From positions 62,001 through 126,000 of the forward strand of contig JBBSJP010000008.1 in assembly GCA_038257155.1 (NCBI GenBank): a stretch of DNA of 64,000 nt. Reading direction: 5' to 3'. Each line of letters begins with the position of its first letter. The stretch's first letter is position 1. Shown here piece by piece: positions 37,101 through 47,300 of the stretch. Under the pieces are notes generated by a model. It saw only the letters and a list, made by a program, of their open reading frames with translations. It was not told where the DNA came from and did no database searches. Source of the DNA: JANJTY01 sp038257155 (GTDB taxonomy: Bacteria > Pseudomonadota > Gammaproteobacteria > Xanthomonadales > Xanthomonadaceae). Position numbers and translations under genes: made by a program.

Positions 37101-37182
37101 CCTCGATTTCGGCGCCGCTCGCCGGGTGTGCGAGACGCTCGTCGAGCGCCTGTCCGACGGCAGCGACGGCTCTCGCGCCTGA
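34147..37182 (+). CDS. Hybrid sensor histidine kinase (HisKA-HATPase-REC-REC-HPt)
   Basis: A 1011-residue inner-membrane phosphorelay kinase. TM1 lies at about 18-40, a short periplasmic region of about 110 residues follows, then TM2 at about 150-172 and HAMP at about 175-228. HisKA has H272 (MSHEIRTPMNG). The HATPase has N-box LNLTGNAVKFTEHG, DSGIGI and GGTGLGLAISK. REC1 has D561 (LMDWRMPG) and REC2 has D704 (MMDLQMPD). The HPt domain has H853 (GLHTLKGLAGTLGA). The layout is BarA-like, with one more receiver. The start is a GTG. By position it probably partners with the periplasmic binding protein and the REC-GGDEF protein upstream. Confidence 0.92.
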   Translation: MNSTDDVRARPLARALGRRLALAYLGLFAVLLAVGIPLSYQAQQRELEATLGSLAETFAPSIESALWEYQVGVLEATLSGIGSHPAVASVDVVDKTGAVVARWRSEATEHASGTRVQRALQPAQGSGETQAIGKLTIGSSSDYILGQLLRQLLAVLLVGSLLFMVMGSVLWRLVHRLAVGPLQEFSAQVERMRQGSATPIDLGGGRALEIRELQQGFNELMREVSASHARIAEQNADLERRVEARTAEAEQAKLAAERANAAKSSFLATMSHEIRTPMNGILGMLTLLLRTEMNVRQRDYAGKARKSTQALLGIINDVLDFSKIESGRMDLDLHPFEPSEMLHQLAVTLAGGPEKRDVEVLFRIEPGVPTVLIGDELRLRQVLLNLTGNAVKFTEHGEVILEVRIRAREERFVSLEFSVRDSGIGIAADKLAHIFEGFSQAESSTTRRYGGTGLGLAISKRIVGLMGGELGVQSEPGKGSCFAFSAQFEIGDESILQNRREVPKLRVLAVDDNALAREVFREMAQSLGWECDCAESGAQALSLLGQPGPGGEFAYQAILMDWRMPGMDGLETTRRIRQISANRGGPAIIMMTAFGHEMLTELEGEQAELLDGYLVKPVTASMLLDVVLNATGGSLIDSAKRRGESMLRRLQGIRILVVEDNAVNQQIAEDLLSGEGAVVAVANDGLAGVARVLEDPDFDVVMMDLQMPDIDGFEATRRIHCHPTLREIPIIAMTANAMASDRLACLAAGMADHVAKPIDLNEMVRTILKHVRTPIGSLPGLDERAEPQATAVVDSQGALQLIDEHAAVQRLNGNRELYGKVQRAFRTDAPRLLDALADDVRTGKPAEAGIGLHTLKGLAGTLGAVRLHSLLQRAEARLGPSERGGGADSQADAVQVLLPEIELQLAEILRQLGPEPPGSGPGRDEPAPPQGDEPSPQVFLQSLRTLQDLLAQRNMRAIRQWQELLRCSGAPWRHELVDLGSAIERLDFGAARRVCETLVERLSDGSDGSRA

Positions 37183-37266
37183 GGGCCTTGCTTCGGGCCA
37201 CGCCGCGGCAGGGCGCAAACCGGTCTGGCCGACGCCGGTGCCGGCTTGCGCAGCGAGGCCGGTGCC

Positions 37267-37295
37267 CTTGAAAGCGGCAACCGCGCCCCCATTGA
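37267..37295 (+). promoter_or_regulatory. Sigma-32 (heat-shock) promoter of groESL
   Basis: CTTGAAA (37267-37273), a 13-nt spacer and CCCCATTGA (37287-37295) match the RpoH consensus closely. The predicted start is near 37303, upstream of the CIRCE element. Confidence 0.8.
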
Positions 37296-37342
37296 TCTGC
37301 CCGTCGCGGGCTTCTCTTTGTGGCCTGCCGCACGCTAAAATT

Positions 37343-37369
37343 CTGGCACTCACCGGTGCCGAGTGCTAA
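37343..37369 (+). promoter_or_regulatory. CIRCE operator (HrcA binding site)
   Basis: CTGGCACTC-N9-GAGTGCTAA, one arm perfect and the other differing at the outer bases from TTAGCACTC-N9-GAGTGCTAA. It lies in the groES leader; HrcA is the known repressor. Confidence 0.9.
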
Positions 37370-37415
37370 CAGCACCCGGCGAGTTCAATCAAATCAATCA
37401 GTTAAGAGGGTACCT

Positions 37416-37703
37416 ATGAATCTCCAGCCACTCCACGATCGCGTCGTCATCAAGCGCATGGAAGAAGAGAAGATGTCCGCAGGCGGCATCGTGATCCCGG
37501 ATTCGGCCGCTGAGAAGCCGATCAAGGGTGAAGTGATCGCCGTCGGCGAAGGCAAGGCCCTGGACAACGGCCAGGTGCGCGCCCCGAAGGTGAAGACCGG
37601 TGACAAGGTGCTGTTCGGCAAGTACAGCGGCACCGAGGTCAAGGTCGACGGTACCGAGTACCTCGTCGTGCGCGAAGACGACATCCTGGCGGTTTTCAAC
37701 TGA
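37416..37703 (+). CDS. groES: Co-chaperonin GroES
   Basis: A 95-residue, 10-kDa lid of the GroEL folding chamber. It starts MNLQPLHDRVVIKRMEEE and has the mobile loop KMSAGGIVIPDSAAEKP, then GDKVLFGKYSGTEVKVDG and the end LVVREDDILAVF. Length is standard. The gene lies behind a sigma-32 promoter and CIRCE element and 143 nt ahead of groEL, a longer gap than usual. Confidence 0.97.
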   Translation: MNLQPLHDRVVIKRMEEEKMSAGGIVIPDSAAEKPIKGEVIAVGEGKALDNGQVRAPKVKTGDKVLFGKYSGTEVKVDGTEYLVVREDDILAVFN

Positions 37704-37846
37704 TACAGCGTGGGATCCGGGATCCGGGACTTGTAAGAAGCCAAGGCTTCCGCCGGCGACGGCGTACACGAGCTTCCGATCCGCTGAATTCCCCTGGCAG
37801 TTGCGAATCACGAATCACCATTCACGAACTACTGAGGTAAATACCC

Positions 37847-39502
<1,656 letters not shown>

Positions 39503-39609
39503 CCGACGATCCCTCGTCGATTAACCCGGGCCAAGGCCCGGGCTACGGTACGGCGGAGGCCATCCCTGGCCTCCGCGGCTCCGCATGAAGTCTTTGCAAC
39601 AAAAACGAA

Positions 39610-39642
39610 GGCCCCGCAGCGATGTGGGGTCTTCTGCTTTTC
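39610..39642 (+). terminator. Rho-independent terminator after groEL
   Basis: GGCCCCGC and GTGGGGTC form an 8-bp stem (two G-U pairs) followed by TTCTGCTTTT, 108 nt after the groEL stop. Confidence 0.7.
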
Positions 39643-39743
39643 CGGTGGTGATCCGACCGAATTGATGAATTCGGCGCTGGCGAACTCATTCGCCAGCGAA
39701 AGAGCTTGTCAGGATCGTTGAAGCACGCTCCCGGGCGTCCAAC

Positions 39744-40457
39744 TCACCCCAGATCGGCGTTATGAAACACATCCTGCACGTCGTCGAGGTTGTCGAGGCG
39801 TTCCAGCAGCTCTTCCAGGTCTTCGGCGGCCTCGCCGTCGACGGCGACGCGGTTGCCGGGGCGCATGCTGACTTCGGCGCGGTCCGGGTTGAAGCCGGCG
39901 GCGGCGAGTGCTGCTTCCAGCGCATCAAATGCTTCGGGCGCGCAGAGCACGGTGCTGTGGCCGTCTTCGCTCTGCACGTCGTCGGCGCCGGCGTCGAGTG
40001 CGACTTCCATCAGGCGGTCTTCGCTGGCCTGGTCGGGCGTGGCGATATCGAATTCGCCGGTACGGGCGAACTGGAAGGCGACCGAGCCGGAGGTGCCGAG
40101 GTTGCCGCCATGCTTGGTCAGCGCGTGGCGCACGTCAGCCACGGTGCGCACCGGGTTGTCGGTGAGCGCGTCGATGATCAGGGCCACGCCGCCGGGCCCA
40201 TAGCCCTCGTAGCGCATTTCCTGCAGGTCGGCGCCGCCGTCGGCACCCGATCCACGCCGCACGGCACGCTCGATCTTGTCCTTCGGCATGTTGGCCGTCA
40301 GGCCCTTGTCGATCGCGGTGCGCAGCTTGGCATTGGTGGCCGGGTCGCCGCCGGCGCGCGCCGCCACGGTGATGTCGCGGATCAGCTTGGTGAATACCTT
40401 GGCGCGCTTGGCGTCTTCGACGCCCTTGCGGCCTTCGATGCTGGGGCCTCTGCCCAT
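39744..40457 (-). CDS. YebC/PmpR-family protein (TACO1-like)
   Basis: A 237-residue cytoplasmic protein. It carries DAKRAKVFTKLIRDITVAAR, LRTAIDKGLTANMPKDKIERAV, RYEGYGPGGVALIIDALTDN and KHGGNLGTSGSVAFQF, the conserved YebC blocks. The N-terminus MGRGPSIEGRKGVE differs from the MAGHSKWANIQHRK of standard YebC, so this may be the second paralogue group. Family members have been described as DNA-binding regulators and, more recently, as helpers of translation at proline stretches. It is a single gene, convergent with groEL. Confidence 0.92.
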   Translation of the reverse strand: MGRGPSIEGRKGVEDAKRAKVFTKLIRDITVAARAGGDPATNAKLRTAIDKGLTANMPKDKIERAVRRGSGADGGADLQEMRYEGYGPGGVALIIDALTDNPVRTVADVRHALTKHGGNLGTSGSVAFQFARTGEFDIATPDQASEDRLMEVALDAGADDVQSEDGHSTVLCAPEAFDALEAALAAAGFNPDRAEVSMRPGNRVAVDGEAAEDLEELLERLDNLDDVQDVFHNADLG

Positions 40458-40669
40458 GACGTGTCCTTGGGATGTGCGGGGTTGGGAAAGTTTGGCGCTG
40501 CCGAGCCGCGCCTGCGGAAGCCGGCTATTTTGCCCACATGCGTGCCGACTCGCGAGGATGTCGTTCCTGGGGGCTCGGCGGGGCTGATCCGATCCGTTTC
40601 GGGCCGTTCATGCAAAGTCGCGAAACCGGACTATGCTGGACAGCCCTTCGACCCGAGTGGAGGTGTTGC

Positions 40670-41257
40670 ATGGCCCTGTGGAAAGACAACGTCAAACCCT
40701 CACCAGCTGCCGAGCCGCGCGAGCTGAGCCGACCCGATCCGCCCGCACCCTCGGCGCCCTTCCTGGAATCTTCGCCGCCCAATCCCAGCCCCGGTTCCAG
40801 TCCCAAGCCATCGGCCGGGCCGCGCAGCGACAAGGAATCCCTGATCGCTTCCGACCTGACCATCGAAGGCAAGATCGCCGGCGCCGGCAGCTTGCGCCTG
40901 GCAGGACGCTTCAAGGGTGATGTCGATGTCAGTGGCGACCTGACGGTGGAGCAGGGTGCGCGCTTGAATGGCAGCGTGCGAGCCAACAAGGTGATCGTCG
41001 CCGGCGAGCTGGAAGGCAATATCGAGGCCGCGGCGCGGGTTGAACTGCTGGAAGGCGGTAGCATGATCGGCGACCTGAAGGCCGGCATCGTAACCATCGT
41101 GGCCGGTGCGCGCATGCGCGGCAATGTCGAGTTCGGCTGGGAAGAGGGGCGTCCGGGCAAGTCCGGCAAGTCCAGTACTGCGGCGACCGGCAAGCCTGAT
41201 TCGCCCGCGCCCGCGCCGGCGGCGCACTTTGATGCGGAGCCCGGTGCCAGCACATGA
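40670..41257 (+). CDS. Bactofilin (polymer-forming cytoskeletal protein)
   Basis: A 195-residue protein. A disordered Pro/Ser-rich N-terminus (about 1-50) precedes a beta-helical bactofilin core (about 55-160) of repeated strands: SDLTIEGKIAGAGSLRLAG, FKGDVDVSGDLTVEQGARL, ANKVIVAGELEGNIEA, GDLKAGIVTIVAGARM. The tail is low-complexity. Bactofilins polymerise without nucleotide at the membrane and organise cell-wall and shape factors. The ATG at 40670 has SD GGAGG 6 nt upstream. The stop overlaps the start of the zinc-ribbon gene. Confidence 0.9.
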   Translation: MALWKDNVKPSPAAEPRELSRPDPPAPSAPFLESSPPNPSPGSSPKPSAGPRSDKESLIASDLTIEGKIAGAGSLRLAGRFKGDVDVSGDLTVEQGARLNGSVRANKVIVAGELEGNIEAAARVELLEGGSMIGDLKAGIVTIVAGARMRGNVEFGWEEGRPGKSGKSSTAATGKPDSPAPAPAAHFDAEPGAST

Positions 41258-41631
41258 CGGCGAGGCCGGGCAGCGTCGGCGCCACACGCGAGTGTCCGCA
41301 CTGCCGCGAGACGATCCTCGCCAGTGCGGCGGTCTGCCCGGCCTGTCGCCATCACGTACGCTTTGATGAGGCGGCCAATACCGCGCTTGCGACCGAAAGC
41401 ACCAGCGCGCTGCGGGTCGAGGGCAGCATCCGTCATCCGGAAGCCTCGGAAGCCTCGGAGTACACGGTTGTACTCACCATCCAGGATGAGCGCGGCGAAG
41501 AAATGGTGCGCAAGCTGATTGGCGTGGGGGCCTTGATGCCTGGCGAACAGCGCAGTTTTACCCTGAGCGTGGAAGTGACGGCCGCAACCCACGCCGGCCT
41601 GGCGCAGCGCAGGCGCCTGGTTCGACATTAG
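41254..41631 (+). CDS. Small zinc-ribbon protein coupled to bactofilin
   Basis: A 125-residue protein. Residues about 14-34 carry CPHC-x14-CPAC, a zinc ribbon. The rest is a beta-rich domain (LRVEGSIRHPEASEASEYTV..., RSFTLSVEVTAATHAGL). The ATGA overlap with the bactofilin gene implies coupled translation and a functional partnership. No enzymatic motif is seen and the role is unknown. The C-terminal part resembles a fibronectin-like or FxLYD-like sandwich in its strand pattern only. Confidence 0.75.
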   Translation: MTARPGSVGATRECPHCRETILASAAVCPACRHHVRFDEAANTALATESTSALRVEGSIRHPEASEASEYTVVLTIQDERGEEMVRKLIGVGALMPGEQRSFTLSVEVTAATHAGLAQRRRLVRH

Positions 41632-41963
41632 GGCCTCTGAATTGGTCAGAGGTTCCGCCGGCCATGGATGGCCGGCCCGCGAAGCGATCGCGCAAGCGAT
41701 TGAATTCGCGAAGTAGAGTCCGGACATGTGCCGGACTCGACGTGGGCTGACAAGCCTGTCCTGAGCCTGACGAAGGGTCCAGGATGGACTTGTTCGGACC
41801 TTCCTTAGCAGCCTGGCCAGGTCGCTTGCTTGCGCCGCAATGCGCATCGCCCTGTCGTATACTTGCGGCGCGTCGCAGGCCAAGGCTGCCTGCGCTGCTT
41901 TAGCGCGCCAGATGGCGGTGCCATCGGCACTCGGGGATCGGCTTGATTGCAAGGGGAATCAGG
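41632..41963. repeat. Gene-free gap with two palindromes, one GTAG-headed
   Basis: The hairpin GCCGGCC-ATGGAT-GGCCGGC is at 41657-41676. A second palindrome (GAGTCCGG / CCGGACTC, 41716-41738) is headed by GTAG at 41713, like other REPs in the window. The rest holds only a possible promoter near 41858. Confidence 0.5.
41858..41863 (+). promoter_or_regulatory. Possible -10 element of the FadL-type porin gene
   Basis: TATACT lies about 100 nt before the porin ATG, without a convincing -35. Confidence 0.35.
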
Positions 41964-43349
41964 ATGAAGAAGCGTCATCTTTGTAGCGTCGTGGCGGTGG
42001 CTTTGGCCGCCTTGCCGGGTGTTTCGTTCGCTGTGACCAATGTCGAAAACAACGCCAGTGTTCCATTCAGTTTTTCCAATCCTGGCGCGCGCAGCCTGGG
42101 CATGGGCGGTGCCTTCATCGGCTTGGCCGACGACGCAACGGCAGCCTATGCCAATCCCGCCGGTCTGACCGGCATCGGGCTTGAGAAGCAGGTTTCCTTC
42201 GAGTTCCGCCACCATTCGTTTGATTCAGAGTTCGCCTCGGGCGGAAATGCCACCACGCAGCCCCTGAACCTTTCCGGGGTGGACTATGACCGGTCCAGTT
42301 CCTCGGTCGACAATCTTTCCTTCCTCGGTTTCGTGCTGCCGCGCGAGAACTGGGCACTGGCCTTCTATCGGCACCAGTTCCTGGATTTCCGCAGCGCGTT
42401 CAGCTCCAATCCAATCGAGCTGGACGGCGGTCTGACCGGCACGATCTTCCCGGTATCGGCGCGAACCGATCTGGATATCGTCAGCTACGGGGCCAGTTTC
42501 GGCTACAACATCAACAGCGCGCTGAGCTTCGGTGCGGGCCTGTCCTGGTATGACTTCGGCATCGACACCTCGGCGCAGCGCTACGCGCTCGGTGGTCCAC
42601 AGGATGCCTCCAATGTGCTGAACAGCCAGCGCCAGTTTGGTGACGACAACGACTGGGGCTACAACCTCGGCTTTCTGTACCGCGGTGACGACAACATCCA
42701 GATCGGCCTGTCGTATCGCAGCGCGCCCAGCTTCAGCTATCGGCAGACCAATACCGCCGGACCGGCGAATGATTTCGACGGTCAACTGTTTGCCGACAAG
42801 CGCAGCCGATTCAAGGCACCCGATACCCTGGGCATTGGCATCACCTGGCGCGCCAGCGACGCGCTGACCATCAGCTTCGACCTGAACCATGTTCGCTACT
42901 CGAACCTGAGTGACGGTGTGGATCTGGCGTTCTTCAACGACCCCAGCGATCCGGTGACCATCACCTTCCCGGACGGCAGCACGGCGCCGTTCGCGGCCAG
43001 CGATTTCCAGGTGCTGGCAGCAAATCGCTTGCACATCGAAAACGCCATGGAGCCGCGACTTGGCATGGAGTACGTGTTTGCCAACATGAGCACCCCGATG
43101 TTCCTGCGCCTCGGCACCTGGCACGAGCCGCGCCACACCCTGCGGTTCCGGGGCCGAGCCGAGGCGTTTGAAGGCACCGACGCCGAGCTCGATGCGCTGG
43201 CCAATGGGGTGATCTTCTCGACCGGCGACGACGAGATGCATTTCAGTGCCGGACTTGGCTGGGCCTTCGAGAGTTTCAGTATCGACCTGGCCGGCGACTT
43301 CTCGGATCGGCACGACACGCTCTCGCTGTCGGGTGTCTGGCGCTTCTGA
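41964..43349 (+). CDS. OmpP1/FadL/TodX-family outer-membrane transport protein
   Basis: A 461-residue outer-membrane beta-barrel importing long-chain fatty acids or other hydrophobic compounds. The signal peptide is MKKRHLCSVVAVALAALPGVSFA. The mature start contains the family segment GARSLGMGGAFIGLADDATAAYANPAGLTG, with the N-terminal hatch and NPAG motif. The C-terminal barrel strands end HDTLSLSGVWRF with the terminal Phe needed for BAM recognition. The ATG at 41964 has an AGGGGA-type SD. It is a single gene followed by a strong terminator. Confidence 0.92.
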   Translation: MKKRHLCSVVAVALAALPGVSFAVTNVENNASVPFSFSNPGARSLGMGGAFIGLADDATAAYANPAGLTGIGLEKQVSFEFRHHSFDSEFASGGNATTQPLNLSGVDYDRSSSSVDNLSFLGFVLPRENWALAFYRHQFLDFRSAFSSNPIELDGGLTGTIFPVSARTDLDIVSYGASFGYNINSALSFGAGLSWYDFGIDTSAQRYALGGPQDASNVLNSQRQFGDDNDWGYNLGFLYRGDDNIQIGLSYRSAPSFSYRQTNTAGPANDFDGQLFADKRSRFKAPDTLGIGITWRASDALTISFDLNHVRYSNLSDGVDLAFFNDPSDPVTITFPDGSTAPFAASDFQVLAANRLHIENAMEPRLGMEYVFANMSTPMFLRLGTWHEPRHTLRFRGRAEAFEGTDAELDALANGVIFSTGDDEMHFSAGLGWAFESFSIDLAGDFSDRHDTLSLSGVWRF

Positions 43350-43376
43350 TCTTGCAGTTCTGGCAAGACTGAAAGA

Positions 43377-43402
43377 AAACGGGGCCGCTGGCCCCGTTTT
43401 TC
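43377..43402. terminator. Bidirectional rho-independent terminator
   Basis: AAAACGGGGCC-GCT-GGCCCCGTTTT: a strong GC stem with A/T flanks, working for the porin gene and the convergent TPR gene. Confidence 0.85.
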
Positions 43403-43509
43403 TTGCTGCGCTCAGAGCGGGAGAGGAATTCGAGCGCCGTAGCGAGGGCATCGCCGGCACGGGCGTCCTGCGGTGGCCCGCAGTAGGCGGGCGATTGAGT
43501 CTGACGCTC

Positions 43510-44382
43510 TCAGCGCGTATCGCGCCAAAGCGTGCGGAAGCGCGGCGAAAACAGCGCCTCATCCGGGGCCAGACGCGCATCGAGCTGGCGCGCAATGCGG
43601 ATGTCGTCGCGTGCCGAATCCAGTCGTTCGCCCTGCAGCAGGGCCTGGCTGTGACGTACCGCGGCGCGCAACAGGTAGGCATGGGCCTGCGCGCGCGCGG
43701 TGCCGAGTGAAGCGGGGTCGACGCGCAGAACCTGGTCGGTACGACCGGCAAGATACGATTCCACCAGGGACAACAAGGCCGCTGGCGCCGGATTCGCGGC
43801 CGTTGCCGCCGGCTGGGGTTGCTGCGCAGGGCGTGGCGCAGCTGCAGCGGGTGGCGCGCTGACAGGGGGCGCACTGGCGGTGGGTCGGCTGACCACCGGC
43901 TCAGTCTGTGTGGCAGGCGGACGCGTCGGTGTCTGCGTACTTGCGGTTGCCGGCACAGGCTGCGTTTGTGGTCCCGGAGCGGGTTCAGGAGTCGCAGGCG
44001 GTGTCGTCTGCGCAAGCTGGCGGCTGCAGGTGCCTTGCACTTCGCGGTACTGCGAGGCAAGACTTGCAGTGGCATCCACCACCCGGCGTGTGGCCGGGTG
44101 CTCCCAGAGTTCGGCTGCTGCGGTGCAATTGCCGCGCCGCGCGGCAGCCAGGCCGGCGTAGAAATGCGGCACATAGACGTCGAAGCGTGCGCCCTGGAAA
44201 CGCTTGCGCGCGCTGGGCTCACCGTCTTCGCGCAATGCCGAGCGCATCAAGCGCTCGGCCTCCTCCCAGCGTTGTTCTTCGATGGCACGCCGACCCAGGT
44301 CGTAGTCACGCCGCCAGTCGGCCGACGCAGGTTGCGCGAGGCCCAGCAGGCAGGCAGCCACCAGCAGGGTGTTAGCGCGCAT
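43510..44382 (-). CDS. Exported TPR-like protein with proline-rich linker
   Basis: A 290-residue exported protein. The signal peptide is MRANTLLVAACLLGLAQPASA. A helical region (about 22-120, LGRRAIEEQRWEEAERLMRSALREDG) resembles a TPR. A Pro/Ala/Thr linker spans about 125-200, and a second helical region about 205-290. The gene overlaps the end of the upstream kinase by 11 nt, so it is translated from the same message. It may act as a periplasmic partner of the kinase's C-terminal domain; no enzymatic residues are visible. Confidence 0.78.
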   Translation of the reverse strand: MRANTLLVAACLLGLAQPASADWRRDYDLGRRAIEEQRWEEAERLMRSALREDGEPSARKRFQGARFDVYVPHFYAGLAAARRGNCTAAAELWEHPATRRVVDATASLASQYREVQGTCSRQLAQTTPPATPEPAPGPQTQPVPATASTQTPTRPPATQTEPVVSRPTASAPPVSAPPAAAAPRPAQQPQPAATAANPAPAALLSLVESYLAGRTDQVLRVDPASLGTARAQAHAYLLRAAVRHSQALLQGERLDSARDDIRIARQLDARLAPDEALFSPRFRTLWRDTR

Positions 44383-47300
44383 CCCAGCCCGCCCTGCGCA
44401 GGTAATCCGCTGCGCGAATGGCTTCGAAGCGCGCGGCCGTGGTCTGGGTGGACTGCGCTTCCACTCGCGCCAGCAGGATGATGGGATCGCGAACCGCGGG
44501 ATGGCGGAAGCTGACCCGGTAACTGCCGGCCGGAAGATTCAGGCGCAATGGGGTACTGCGTTCGGAGGGCAGATCGGCGACCGGCTTGCCAGCGGCGTCG
44601 ACGATCTGGTCCACCGTTGCCCAGGGATACGCGTCGAGCACCAGGCTGCCGCTTGTCGCAGCCAGGCGGGCCTGCTCGGCATCGGCGAGTCGCTTGGCGG
44701 CGCTGTCGAGCTGACGACGCAGCGCCACCAGTTCGGCACTCTTTCCCAGTGTCGCCTCCAGTTGCGCGACCGCCGTCTCCACCTTGGCCAGGGCAATGCC
44801 ATCGGTAGCCGCAGCGGTGGTCAATTCGAGATTGCGCAGGTAACCGTCACGCAGAGTTCGTGCCTCGCTGTCGCCGGCATCGGCCTTCAGCAAGGCGGCC
44901 AGCAACTCGCTGGCCTGCGCGGCCTGACTGGTGCCGGTAATATCGCTGGCGATCACCTGGCGCAGTTCGGTCAGGCGCTGTTCGCGCTGGCTCTTGGCCT
45001 GCTGGGCGCCCAGCTCGCCCTGCAGGTGCGTGACCAGTCGTGCGAGTTCCCGTTGCGCGGGATAGGCCTCGGCGCCTTCCTTCGCCAGAGCTACGGCAGC
45101 GTCGGTGCGACCATCCTTGGCCAGCGCTTCGGCGGCTTCGCGTAGCAGCCGCGGCAGGTCGTCGCGCAGCCTTTGCGCCTCGGTATTGTCCGGCTCAATC
45201 GCCAACACGGCGTCCAGCGCCTCGCGCGCATTCTGTCGGGCTGGCGTCAGGAATCGGTTGGCAGCGATGGCTTCGCGCGCCGCCGCGAGGCCGCGCGAGA
45301 TCTGGGCCTGGCGTTCTCCCAGACGCTGCTCCAGGGCGCTGCGAGCGGCTACCGCTTCAGCGTTGTCGGGTTGCGCCTGCAGGGCTTGCTCATAGAAGGC
45401 CAGCGCGGCGCTCGCCTGGTTGTTGCGTTCAGCGGTGCGGGCACGCTGGATCAGCTGTTCGCCGATCTGGCGAAACAGTGTCGCCAGATCGGCATTGCCG
45501 GAATCAAACTCCTTCAGGCGCAGCAAGGTGGAGATGGCATTGTCACCGGCAGGTTCAGCCAGCCTGCCGGCTTCGACGTGCTGGCGTGCGCTGAACAGCA
45601 GGGCGTCGATGCGTTGTTGTTGCGCATGGCGTTCACGGACCTCGGCGAGCGACTTGTCCAGCCGCTGCCATTCGGCATCGCCGCCAAGTTCGCTGGCCAA
45701 GGATTCAAGCAGCCGCTGCGCTTCATCGAGCTGGCCGGCCGCGATTGCCTTGTCGGCCGGCTCGAGCAACTGCGCGGCAAGGCGCTGCAGACGCTGGCGC
45801 GCTTCGCCATGATTCGGGTCCACACCCACCGCCTGACGCAGGTAAGCAAGTGCTGAATCAGCCTCGCCTGAAAGCCGGCGCGCAGTGACTGCCGCCTCGG
45901 CCTGGCGCAGCAATTCGACAATTCGTGTTTCGCGCTCCGCGGCGAGTCGAGCGGTCTGCAAGGTGTTGCGCAATTGCACCAGCTCGGCATCGTCGGGCAC
46001 CACCAGCTGGGCTTCCTGCAGGCGCACTTCGGCTACCGCGAAGTCACCTCGCCCGATCGCATCGCGCGTGGCGGTCTTCAGCTGTGCGGCGATGCGTTGC
46101 AGGCGTTCGAGTGCTTCGGGCAATTGGCCGGCGACCTGCAGGGTGGTCTGTACCTTTTCATACGCGTTGTCGCCGGCCGGAGACACCAGTTTGCCTTCTG
46201 CGATCAGTCGATCGGCCGTGTCCAGCGTGTCGTTGACCATGGCGCGCATCGGTGGACTGAGTGAGTCGCGCGGCTGCAGCACTACCCACGCCACGACGGC
46301 GAGCGCCAGCACCGCGCCCGCGATGCCTGCAGGCAGCAGCCAGCGCGGCCGTGCTGCCTTGCCTGGCTTCGCGCCAGCCAGGCGGGCAGGCACCGGTCGC
46401 GCCGCGGGGCGGCGGGCCGTTGCTGGTGCGGGGGCGCTTTGCAGCTTCGTGGCGCCAGGGTCGGAGACTGATGGGACGCCTTTGGGAGGCGTCGGTTCGC
46501 GCAGGCTGCTGCGCGGGCCCGAGTGGATCTGGCTGTCAGAGAATCCCAGGCCGCGCAATTGTTCCGAGGTGCTCTGGTCGGTGCCGAACTGCAGGCGCAT
46601 CACCAGTGTGTCGCTGGCCGTGATCACCGATTTCAGATCACGCACGAACTCCCGCAGTTCCGGATAGCGCTGCGCGCGATCCTTGGCCATCATGCGGTCG
46701 AGCACCGGCTGGAAATGCGCCAGTTCGGCCGGCAAGGCGGGCACCGGATGGTTGATGTGCGCCATCATCAGCGAGATGGTGGTGTCGGCCTTGAACGGCA
46801 CCGCGCCGGTGAGCATCTCGTAGAACATCACGCCGAGGCTGTACTGGTCGGAGCGGCCATCCAGTTCATGCCCGTGGATCTGTTCCGGGCTCATGTAGGT
46901 GGGGGTGCCGACCAGCATGCCGGTCTGGGTGAGGCGTGTTGCGGCGGGATCCTGCTGGCGTGCGATGCCGAAATCGGTGAGTACCGGCGTATTGCCGTCG
47001 CGGTACATGATGTTGGCGGGCTTCAGGTCGCGGTGCACGATGCCGCTGTCGTGCGCGAACTGCAAAGCGCCGGCGATCTGCACCACCACGCCAATGGCCT
47101 CGGAAAGCTGTGCGCCATCGGCCATGCGCTCGCCCAGGGTGCCGCCGCTCAGGTACTCCATCGCGATGTAGCTGATGTCGTCGGCCTGCACGATGTCGTA
47201 CACCGCCACGATATTGCGGTGCGGCAGCTTGGCCAGGGTGCGGCCTTCGAACAGGAAACGCTTCTCGGCGTTTTCGTCGCCCTGATGGCGGCGCATGACC

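Noticed and set aside
42225..44222. Minus-strand open frame covering the porin and part of the TPR gene
   Set aside because: It crosses two convergent real genes and the terminator at 43377-43402, and has no domain.
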